A stretch of 64,000 bases of DNA. It comes from CAVTJL01 sp963828215 (GTDB lineage: Bacteria; Pseudomonadota; Alphaproteobacteria; Geminicoccales; Geminicoccaceae). Made by a program: the position numbers and the translations under genes. The stretch is taken from contig CAWHFO010000060.1 in NCBI GenBank assembly GCA_963828215.1, positions 124,001 to 188,000 on the forward strand, written 5' to 3'. Of the stretch, positions 57,046 to 64,000 are shown one piece after another (within the stretch, counting starts at the first letter, position 1; each line of letters begins with the position of its first letter). The notes under the pieces were generated by a model. The model ran no database searches and was not told where the DNA came from. It was given only the letters and a program-made list of their open reading frames with translations.

Positions 57046-58029
57046 TTGCAGTACGTCAATCTCGGCAGCACCGGCCTCAAGGTCTCGCGGATCTGCCTCG
57101 GCACGATGACCTACGGCTCGTCCAGGTGGCGGGACTGGGTGCTGGACGAGGCCGAGAGCAAGCCCTTCATTCAAAAGGCCTGGGACAAGGGCATCAGCTT
57201 CTTCGACACGGCCGACGTCTATTCCAAGGGTGCCAGCGAGGAGGTGCTGGGCAAGGCGCTCAAGGAGATCGGCATGCCGCGCGAGCAGGTCGTGATCGCG
57301 ACCAAGGTCTTCAATCCGATGGGCGACGCGCCCAACGAGCGCGGCACGTCGCGCAAGCACATCCGCCACGCCGTGGAGGCGAGCCTGCGGCGCCTGCAGA
57401 CGGACTATATCGACCTCTACCAGATCCACAGGCTGGACCAGACGACGCCGATCGAGGAGACGATGGCGGCGCTCGACGACCTCGTCCGCGCCGGCAAGGT
57501 GCTCTATCTGGGCGCGTCCTCGATGTACGCTTGGCAGTTCGCGCGTGCGCTCTACACCATCGATCGGCTGGGGCTCGCGCGGTTCGCGACGATGCAGAAC
57601 CACTACAATCTCGTCTATCGCGAGGAGGAGCGGGAGATGATCCCGCTCTGCCGGGCCGAGGGCGTGGGCGTGATCCCCTGGAGCCCGCTCGCCCGCGGCT
57701 TCCTCGCCGGCAATCGCGGCCGGCGGACGGAGGGCGAGACCGTCCGCGCCAGGTCCGACGACTTCGCCCACAGGCTCTACTACGAGGAGAGCGACTTCGC
57801 CGTCGTCGACGCGCTCGGGAAGATCGCCGAGGCGCGCGGTGTCCCGAACGCTCGGGTGGCGCTCGCCTGGATGCTCCAGAGGCCCGGCATCACGGCGCCG
57901 ATCGTCGGCGCCTCGAAGCCGCATCATCTCGAGGACGCCGTCGCGGCGGTCGATCTCCAGCTCGACGACTCCGAGATCGAGGTGCTCGAGGCGCCCTATC
58001 GGCCTCATCCGGTGCTGGGCCACGCTTGA
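57046..58029 (+). CDS. Aldo/keto reductase
   Basis: A 327-aa intact NADPH oxidoreductase from TTG 57046 with AGGAG upstream. N-terminus LGSTGLKVSRICLGTMTYGS. Catalytic residues: Asp and Tyr in FFDTADVYSKGASEEVLGKA, Lys in VVIATKVFNPMG, His in YQIHRLDQ. It resembles the YajO/Tas group. Position inside the operon suggests reduction of a carbonyl intermediate. Confidence 0.87.
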   Translation: MQYVNLGSTGLKVSRICLGTMTYGSSRWRDWVLDEAESKPFIQKAWDKGISFFDTADVYSKGASEEVLGKALKEIGMPREQVVIATKVFNPMGDAPNERGTSRKHIRHAVEASLRRLQTDYIDLYQIHRLDQTTPIEETMAALDDLVRAGKVLYLGASSMYAWQFARALYTIDRLGLARFATMQNHYNLVYREEEREMIPLCRAEGVGVIPWSPLARGFLAGNRGRRTEGETVRARSDDFAHRLYYEESDFAVVDALGKIAEARGVPNARVALAWMLQRPGITAPIVGASKPHHLEDAVAAVDLQLDDSEIEVLEAPYRPHPVLGHA

Positions 58030-58103
58030 CCTGAAGTCGAGAGCTGTGCCCGGATAGGCACCGTCAAGAGCACCGAGCCACCAAAGAGCGGGAGGCCAGA
58101 AGC

Positions 58104-59120
58104 ATGAAACGTCGCACCCTGATCCTGACAGCGCTGCTGCTCGGCACGACGGCGGCACTTCCCGCGGGGGCTGCCGACTATCCCTGGAAACCCGACAAGC
58201 CCATCACCATCATCGTCCCCTGGGCGGCCGGCGGCTCGACCGATCAGGTGACCCGCATCGCCGCCGGCGAGATCGAGCAGGCGCTGGGCCAGAACGTCGT
58301 CGTGGTGAACCAGCCGGGCGCCTCGGGCTCGATCGGCACCAAGGCCGTGCTGGACGGACCCAAGGACGGCTACACCTGGACCGCCGGCGCCGCCCAGGAC
58401 CTCGGCACCTACGGCGTGCTCGGCATGCTCGATACCAGGATCGGGGACTGGCACCTCTATCTGGACGTGGCCAACGTGCCGCTCGTCGGTGTCAACGCGG
58501 ACACGCCCTGGAAGACGATGCAGGATCTGCTCGGACGCCATGAAGGCCAAGCCCGGCCAGATCACGGTGGCGACGGCCGGCCTCAGCTCCAGCGGCCACA
58601 CCGCGATCGAATTCGATCAGGAACGCGACCGGCATCGAGTACAAGAACGTCACCTATGACGGCGGCAATCCGGCGGTGATCGCGACCGTCAGCGGCGAGA
58701 CGCAGGCGACGACGCAGCTCGCCGTCGAGCAGGCCGAGATGATCCGGGCGGGGAAGATCCGGCCGCTCGCCGTGCTCTCGGACAAGCCCTTGGAGATCGA
58801 AGGCTACGGCACGGTGCCGCCGCTGACCGACACGGTGAAGGACTTCCCGGTGGCGCCCAACTATTTCGGCATCTTCGTGCCCGAAGGGCGTGCCCGACGA
58901 GGTGATCCAGACGCTGGACATGGTCTGGAAGGACGAGATCGCGCATTCGGCGGCGCTTCAGAAGTACGCGACCAGTCGTGGCGCCCAGTTCGCGGGCGAT
59001 CTCTACGGGGACGTGGCGCAGAAGGCGGTCGACCCCGCCGTCCGCACCACCGCCTGGCTGCTCTTCGACAACGGCAAGGCCAAGGTGAGCCCGGACACGG
59101 TCGGCATCCAGAAACCGTGA
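58104..59120 (+). CDS. tctC: Tripartite tricarboxylate transporter binding protein, three frameshifts
   Basis: 337 aa after removing three single bases (near 58540, 58618 and 58888), which restores one frame exactly. Signal peptide LILTALLLGTTAALPAGA. Family runs: KPITIIVPWAAGGSTDQVTR, QPGASGSIGTKAVLDGPKDG, MKAKPGQITVATAGLSSSGH, AGKIRPLAVLSDKPLEIEGY, VPDEVIQTLDMVWKDEIAH. TctC proteins capture carboxylates in the periplasm. The stop overlaps tctB (GTGA, 59117-59120). Confidence 0.85.
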
Positions 59121-59602
59121 TCCGGGCCGACCTCGCCTTCGGCAGCCTCTTGATCGCCCTGGGACTCGGCATCGTCGTCGAGTCCTGGCGGATGCCGCGC
59201 TTCGCGGACCAGGGGGTCAACCCCTGGTCCGTGCCGGGCCTCGTGCCGGGCATCCTGGGCGTGATCATCCTGATCCTGGCGCTGGTGCTGGTCGGCCGCT
59301 CGGTCCGCCGTCTCGCCGCCGCGGGCGGCGCCGATGCGGGCCCGGGGCCGCTCCAGGGCCTCAGCCTCGCCCGGATCGCCCTGACGCTCCTGCTGACGCT
59401 CGTCTACGCCGTGGGTATCGTCGGCCACCTGCCCTTCTGGCTCGCGACCTTTTTGTTCATTGCCGCCTTCATCCTCGTCTTCGAGCTGAGCGGCGACGGT
59501 GGCGGGCCACGCTCGGTCCTGGCGGCGGTCCTCATCGGGGCCGTCGTCTCGGGGGCCGTCTCGGCGATCTTCCGTTACGTCTTCCTCGTCCGCCTGCCCT
59601 AG
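59117..59602 (+). CDS. tctB: Tripartite tricarboxylate transporter small membrane subunit
   Basis: 161 aa from GTG 59117. Four helices, for example LAFGSLLIALGLGIVVESW, GILGVIILILALVLVGRSV, and LTLLLTLVYAVGIVGHLPF, with the usual Phe-Ala-rich end. It overlaps tctC and is followed 12 bases later by tctA. Confidence 0.85.
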   Translation: MIRADLAFGSLLIALGLGIVVESWRMPRFADQGVNPWSVPGLVPGILGVIILILALVLVGRSVRRLAAAGGADAGPGPLQGLSLARIALTLLLTLVYAVGIVGHLPFWLATFLFIAAFILVFELSGDGGGPRSVLAAVLIGAVVSGAVSAIFRYVFLVRLP

Positions 59603-59614
59603 GGCCGCTCCCGG

Positions 59615-61120
59615 GTGCCGTCCGGCCTCGTCTACCTCCTCCAGGCGATCGTCCACTTCGCCAATCCCTGGAGCCTTTTCGAGGTCTTCTGGGCAACGCT
59701 CCTGGGCATCTCGATCGGGGCGCTGCCGGGCCTCACGGCGACGTTGGGCGTGGCGCTTCTCACCACGCTCACCTTCCGCATGGGCGCCGACGACGCCATC
59801 CTGATCCTCATCTGCTCCTATGTCGGCGCCATCTATGGCGGGTCGCGCAGCGCCATCCTCCTCAACATCCCGGGCACGCCGGCCAATGCCGCCACCACGC
59901 TCGACGGCTTCCCGCTCGCCCGCGCCGGCCATGCCGGCCGCGCCATGGGCCTCGCCACCACGGGGTCCTTCCTGGGCTCGTTGATCGGCATGCTGCTCCT
60001 GGCCCTGGTGGCGCCGGTGCTGGCCGAGTTCGCGCTCGACTTCGGCAGCTTCGAGTTTTTTTGGCTCGCCGTCTTCGGAATCGTCATCTCCGGCCACCTG
60101 ACGGCGCTCGAGGACCCGCTCAAGGGCTGGATCGCCGGGTTCCTGGGCCTGATGGTCGCCATGGTCGGCCAGGAGGGCATCCAGTCCTACGAGCGTTTTA
60201 CTTTCGGCAGCACCCAGCTCGCCGGCGGTTTTGGGCTTCTGCCGGCGCTGGTGGGCGCCTTCGGCTTCGCCGAGGTCATCATGGTGATGGCCCAGCCGGC
60301 CTACGAATCGGTGCGCTCCGCCACCGACCGGGTGGTGCCGAGCTGGCGCGAGGTCGCCACCTACTGGCGCACCATCATCCGCTCGGGCCTGATCGGCACG
60401 CTCATGGGGCTGATCCCGGGCGTGGGCGAGGACATCGGCGCCTGGGCCTCCTATGCGGCCGCGCGGCGCGCGAGCAAGGAGTCGGAAAAATTCGGAAAAG
60501 GCTCGGTCGAGGGGCTGCTCGCCGCCGAGACCGGCAACAACGCGGCCGTGCCCGGGGCCATCATCCCGGTGCTGACGCTCGCCGTCCCGGGCTCGGCGCC
60601 GTCCGCCGTGCTCCTGGCCGCCATGTTCATCCACGGTGTGCGGCCGGGTCCCCTGATCATGATCGAGTTTCCGTCCTTCGTCTTCGAGGTGGTGGCGATG
60701 ATCCTCTATGCGAGCTTCGCCATCCTGATCCTCGGCCTCGCCCTCGCCCGGCCGCTGCTCCTGGTCCTCTCGGTCAGCCGCGAGCGCCTGATGCCGGTCA
60801 TCTTCACCCTCTGCACCATCGGCTCCTTCGCCATCGCCAGCCGCATCTTCGACATCTGGGTCATGCTGGGCTTCGGTGTGCTGGGCTTCCTGCTCCGGAT
60901 CATGGGCTACCCGATGGCGCCCTTGGTCCTCGGCATCGTCCTGGGCGACCTCCTGGACAAGAGCTTCCGGCGTGGCATGGTGCTCTCGGACGGCTCGCTC
61001 GTGCCCTTCCTCACCCGCCCCATCAGCGCCGTGCTATGGGTGCTGACGCTGGTCACCATCCTCATGAGCTTCCGCGTCGTGCGCGAGGCGGCGGCCCGCC
61101 TCCTCCGCCGCTCCAACTGA
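59615..61120 (+). CDS. tctA: Tripartite tricarboxylate transporter large permease
   Basis: A 501-aa intact permease from GTG 59615. Conserved motifs: LLGISIGALPGLTATLGVAL, the GSRSAILLNIPGTPANAATT loop, LIPGVGEDIGAWASYAAAR and AAETGNNAAVPGAIIPVLTL. Length and order are standard for TctA. With TctC and TctB it forms the importer for the pathway encoded around it. Confidence 0.92.
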   Translation: MPSGLVYLLQAIVHFANPWSLFEVFWATLLGISIGALPGLTATLGVALLTTLTFRMGADDAILILICSYVGAIYGGSRSAILLNIPGTPANAATTLDGFPLARAGHAGRAMGLATTGSFLGSLIGMLLLALVAPVLAEFALDFGSFEFFWLAVFGIVISGHLTALEDPLKGWIAGFLGLMVAMVGQEGIQSYERFTFGSTQLAGGFGLLPALVGAFGFAEVIMVMAQPAYESVRSATDRVVPSWREVATYWRTIIRSGLIGTLMGLIPGVGEDIGAWASYAAARRASKESEKFGKGSVEGLLAAETGNNAAVPGAIIPVLTLAVPGSAPSAVLLAAMFIHGVRPGPLIMIEFPSFVFEVVAMILYASFAILILGLALARPLLLVLSVSRERLMPVIFTLCTIGSFAIASRIFDIWVMLGFGVLGFLLRIMGYPMAPLVLGIVLGDLLDKSFRRGMVLSDGSLVPFLTRPISAVLWVLTLVTILMSFRVVREAAARLLRRSN

Positions 61121-61132
61121 GGGCCGATACCC

Positions 61133-61957
61133 GTGCCGGGAACCGAAAAGCTGTCGATCAATCTCGCCACCGTCAGGAAGCAGTGGGGGCTGCGCGAGGC
61201 GGTCGAAGGCTGCGCCCGGATGGGCATCCGCGGCGTGGCGCCGTGGCGGGACCAGCTCCGCGAGACCGGCCTCAAGGAATCGGCCCGCATCCTCCGCTCC
61301 AACGGCATGCGCGTCACCGGGCTCTGCCGCGGCGGCTTCTTCGCCGCCAACGACGCGACGGAGCGGCGCCGCAACCTCGACGACAATCGCCGAGCCATCG
61401 AGGAGGCGGCCACCATCGGTGCCGAGTGCCTCGTCATGGTGTGCGGCGGCCTGCCGCCCGGCTCGCGCGACCTCGAGGGTGCCCGCCACATGGTCGAGGA
61501 CGGCATCGCCGCCATCCTCGACGACGCGCTCTCGGCCGGCGTGCCGCTGGCCATCGAGCCCCTGCACCCGATGTACGCGGGCGACCGCTCGGTCATCAGC
61601 ACGCTCGCCCAGGCGCTGACGATCTGCGACGGGCTGGGCAATCAGGGCCTGGGGGTCGCGGTCGACGTCTACCATGTCTGGTGGGACCCAGAGCTCGCGG
61701 CCCAGCTCGAGCGCTGCGGCCAGAAGCGGCTTTTGGCGTTCCACATCTGCGACTGGCTGGTGCCGACCAAGGACCTGCTCGAGGACCGCGGCATGATGGG
61801 CGACGGCGTCATCGACCTCCCCCACATCCGCGAGCTGGTCCAGGCCCAAGGCTATGACGGCCTGAATGAGGTGGAGATTTTTTCCCGCGACTGGTGGGCG
61901 AGAGACCCTTTCAACGTCCTCGCCGTCTGCCTTGAGCGCCACGAGAGCCGATGTTGA
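61133..61957 (+). CDS. Sugar phosphate isomerase/epimerase-like TIM-barrel protein
   Basis: A 274-aa intact protein from GTG 61133 of the xylose-isomerase-like AP2EC superfamily. Metal-site residues: Glu in VPLAIEPLHPMYAGDRSVIS, Asp/His in GVAVDVYHVWWDPEL, His in RLLAFHICDWLVPTKDLL, and the terminal Glu in GLNEVEIFSRDWW. It closes the operon that begins at 54703 and probably isomerises or epimerises an intermediate. Confidence 0.87.
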   Translation: MPGTEKLSINLATVRKQWGLREAVEGCARMGIRGVAPWRDQLRETGLKESARILRSNGMRVTGLCRGGFFAANDATERRRNLDDNRRAIEEAATIGAECLVMVCGGLPPGSRDLEGARHMVEDGIAAILDDALSAGVPLAIEPLHPMYAGDRSVISTLAQALTICDGLGNQGLGVAVDVYHVWWDPELAAQLERCGQKRLLAFHICDWLVPTKDLLEDRGMMGDGVIDLPHIRELVQAQGYDGLNEVEIFSRDWWARDPFNVLAVCLERHESRC

Positions 61958-62078
61958 GGCAAGCTGGGCGGCTCCCCCGCCTCGAAATGACGCAGGAATC
62001 ATCGCTGTTACACACTAGGCCAGGCAAGCATTGTGCTTGCAAGTCATGCAGGTCACGCCAGAGACGGGGACAGCTCGA

Positions 62079-63245
62079 ATGGCGAGGTCCGGGCCCATAA
62101 GTCACGGCTCGAACGTCGACGCGCACTTGCGTCCGATGCCGTACGGTGCGGACAAGAGCCTTCCGTTCCCTGAGGAAGAGCTGACGTGCGTCTTCGTCCA
62201 GTTGCCATTTCCCGCTCGACTGGGCTTCTGTGAAGCGCAGGCTCTTCCGGGTGTGCGCCTCGTACCCAGAGATCGCCTTGGGTTCGATCTCGCATCGTTT
62301 GACGCGCTGGATAAGGGATGGCCCCCAGTTTTCGACGCGTCGCACGCCATTCTTGTCGACCACAATCAGTATGTCGCCGGCTTGGTGGAGCGTGTGCGTG
62401 CTGAGGGCGGCGACCCCCGCCACCTTACCGTCGGAGATGACGAATGGAGTGGTGTCCCGGTGGGAGGGGCCCCGATCGCCATGAATGTCATGTTGGCCTT
62501 GTTCCTTCTGGGAAGGACACCATTCCTGCTCGGCGCACGATGCCAGCTCATAAGGCGAAGAGTGGGCCGCGGAACTCGCATCGAGATACGCGGCGGTTCG
62601 CATAGCGAGCCTGTAGGCACCATACCGATGCGAAACTATGTGTGGCCACTCGCCGAGGCGCAGCTGGTGCTTCCACCGGCAATGCGTCGGATGGCTTCGG
62701 CAATCGAGCCATATTTCAGGACAAATCTCGCCACCCACGACCGTCTTGGCCACTCCTTGGGCTATTTTTGGGACTCTATTACCTCGCCCTCACAGGTACT
62801 TGGCTATCTTGGGCTGATGAGCACGCTCGAGTCGCTCGTTGGAAAAGAAAGGGGCGAACTGACACATCGGGTGGCAGAGCGTGTCGCAGTTCTGTTGGGG
62901 ACAGACTTTGACACTCGGAAAAAAATATATGGGGAGGTGAAGGTCCTTTACGAGACCCGCAGCGCCTTGGTGCATGGCGACATCATGCTGAAGAAGGGCA
63001 AGATTAACGGGCATACCACTGCGGTCACCGCGAGTTTGAATATTGTCGATGTCCGGGCTCATACGAAGATGCTTGAGATCGTCACGGACACGCTGAAGAA
63101 GCTGATTCGCAATGATAAGTTTAGAGCGCTGCTCAAAAGTCCTGAGAACGGCGAGCCCAAGATGCGTGATTTCTTTCTTGAGAGAGTTTTGGGGCCCAGC
63201 CGACCCATGCGCGGTTCGGCGCTGGCCAGAGCTCGGAAGAGGTGA
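62079..63245 (+). CDS. Lower-GC protein with C-terminal HEPN (Apea-like) domain
   Basis: 388 aa from ATG 62079; ATG 62046 would add 11 residues but has a poorer ribosome binding site (GGGGA precedes 62079). The N-terminal 230 residues match nothing I know (EEELTCVFVQLPFPARLGFC, then PPVFDASHAILVDHNQYVAG). The C-terminal part, about residues 235-345, looks like an Apea-type HEPN domain: LGLMSTLESLVGKERGELTH, then KVLYETRSALVHGDIMLKK with the RX4H motif RSALVH. HEPN RX4H proteins are typically RNases in abortive infection or toxin systems. Base and codon use is visibly more A/T-rich than its neighbours, a sign of transfer. It stands alone. Confidence 0.7.
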   Translation: MARSGPISHGSNVDAHLRPMPYGADKSLPFPEEELTCVFVQLPFPARLGFCEAQALPGVRLVPRDRLGFDLASFDALDKGWPPVFDASHAILVDHNQYVAGLVERVRAEGGDPRHLTVGDDEWSGVPVGGAPIAMNVMLALFLLGRTPFLLGARCQLIRRRVGRGTRIEIRGGSHSEPVGTIPMRNYVWPLAEAQLVLPPAMRRMASAIEPYFRTNLATHDRLGHSLGYFWDSITSPSQVLGYLGLMSTLESLVGKERGELTHRVAERVAVLLGTDFDTRKKIYGEVKVLYETRSALVHGDIMLKKGKINGHTTAVTASLNIVDVRAHTKMLEIVTDTLKKLIRNDKFRALLKSPENGEPKMRDFFLERVLGPSRPMRGSALARARKR

Positions 63246-63290
63246 GCTGCTGCCCTCGGCCCCTTGCGCGGCTTCGTCGGTTCGTATCGC

Positions 63291-63785
63291 TCACCCCAGC
63301 GGCAGCTTCATGCCGACGTGGCTCGCGACGAAGCCCAGGCGCTCGTAGAAGCGGCGGGCGTCGGTGCGGGAGGTGTGGCTGGTGAGCTGGACGAGGCGGC
63401 AGCCGGCTCGCCGCGCCCGCTCGACGGCCTCCCGGACCAGCCGCTCGCCGATGCGCCGGCCGCGCAGGTCGCCGGCCACGCGCACGGCCTCGATCTGTCC
63501 GCGCAGCGCGCCTTGATGGCTGAGGCCGGGGATCAGGGTGAGCTGAAGGCAGCCGACCACCCGGCCGGCCAGCTCGGCGACCAGCACGAGGCTCCCCTGC
63601 CGCTGGATGTCGGCAAAGGCCTCCTCGTAGCACGCGGCGACCGGCTCGCCGGGCCGCTCCCGCGTCGCACCCAGGGGATCGTCGGCCAGGAGGTCGACGA
63701 TGGCGGAAAGGTCGGCGGATCGGGCCGGGCGGACGAGCAGGTCGGAAGGCTCGTCCGGCGCGCCCGGCGGCATGGGGTCGGTCAT
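63291..63785 (-). CDS. GNAT acetyltransferase
   Basis: 164 aa from ATG 63785. GNAT motifs: LLVRPARSADLSAIVDLLAD at the N-terminus, LVAELAGRVVGCLQLTLIPG, the acetyl-CoA loop VRVAGDLRGRRIGERLVREA, and the end RTDARRFYERLGFVASHVGM with KLPLG. An upstream in-frame ATG at 63851 is less likely. The subgroup resembles small aminoglycoside/amino-acid-type GNATs, and the substrate is unknown. It returns to the high GC of the window, directly after the low-GC HEPN gene. Confidence 0.85.
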   Translation of the reverse strand: MTDPMPPGAPDEPSDLLVRPARSADLSAIVDLLADDPLGATRERPGEPVAACYEEAFADIQRQGSLVLVAELAGRVVGCLQLTLIPGLSHQGALRGQIEAVRVAGDLRGRRIGERLVREAVERARRAGCRLVQLTSHTSRTDARRFYERLGFVASHVGMKLPLG

Positions 63786-64000
63786 CGCCCTGGTCTCTTG
63801 CCCTGTCAGGTCCTCGGCGGCCGCATAGCACGGATGCCGGGCGCCGGGCATGGGCGATCGGCCAGCCGGCCGCCCGCCGACAGGTTCGCATTGACCGGCG
63901 GCCCTGGGGGCGGCAGCTTCGTCTTGGGATCACGGGGCGGCCGTCGAGGCTCGGCAGGTCTCGTGCGTGGCTCAAGGGAGGCCCGGCAGGTCGGGTCGCG

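Noticed and set aside
63786..64000. A minus-strand frame at the right edge
   Set aside because: It overlaps the GNAT gene out of frame and shows no domain; any real gene would continue beyond the window.

Overview
The window is about 64 kb of very GC-rich DNA (roughly 70% by eye). Gene content points to an alphaproteobacterium, probably near Rhodospirillales/Hyphomicrobiales: a DUF4170 protein, NAD-linked molybdenum formate dehydrogenase of the NuoEF/NuoG type, a Tm-1-like/PEP-hydrolase-like pair, DUF1328, an N-carbamoyl-D-amino-acid hydrolase and several ABC and TctCBA importers. No rRNA, tRNA, CRISPR array, prophage or complete IS was found. The taxonomic call is inference.

A property of the whole window matters for every entry. 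About 25 genes are broken by single-base frameshifts, although the protein sequence on both sides is well conserved. In most cases removing one base, usually a C just before a G, restores the expected protein, and the corrected length is a whole number of codons. I read this as indel error in the assembly rather than gene decay, and annotate these as one gene each with the break positions stated. The densest stretch is 27.2-32.7 kb.

Layout. 0.4-8.7 kb: a ribosome-hibernation/cold-shock fusion, cytosine deaminase-like hydrolase, a GNAT plus RimK-like ATP-grasp pair, small membrane stress proteins, and the PEP-hydrolase-like/Tm-1-like pair. 8.8-14.1 kb: formate dehydrogenase fdsB and fdsA, with a Phd/PIN toxin-antitoxin module lodged between them. 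14.1-17.5 kb: FolB, a LysR regulator, flavodoxin and aldo/keto reductases. 17.6-19.4 kb: GT25 glycosyltransferase and LpxL-like acyltransferase. 19.6-26.5 kb: two Gfo/Idh dehydrogenases divergent from a sugar ABC importer. 26.6-34.4 kb: DedA, then an eight-gene leftward operon (SDR, N-carbamoylase, flavin reductase, SDR, HisD-family dehydrogenase, and a NitT/TauT-type importer) that looks like one uptake-and-degradation pathway for an unknown substrate. 34.5-41.6 kb: stress protein, methyltransferase, RND efflux pump and a sulfotransferase.

41.7-47.4 kb is a mosaic accessory region. It holds a truncated transposase joined in frame to a cupin remnant, an AhpD-like gene, a SbmA/BacA-like transporter with degenerate ATPase motifs, and a single-gene cassette bounded by 13-bp inverted repeats next to a REP-like palindrome. 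Two diverged copies of a segment of about 180 bp flank this material. 47.8-54.4 kb: amtB behind a candidate sigma-54 promoter, a SelA-like protein without its lysine, an MFS transporter, DUF4170, and a periplasmic binding protein beside a receptor adenylate cyclase. 54.7-62.0 kb: a rightward catabolic operon (Gfo/Idh, DUF993, aldo/keto reductase, TctCBA, TIM-barrel isomerase). 62.0-63.25 kb: a lower-GC gene with a C-terminal HEPN (Apea-like) domain, the best candidate here for an undescribed defence protein. The window closes with a GNAT acetyltransferase.
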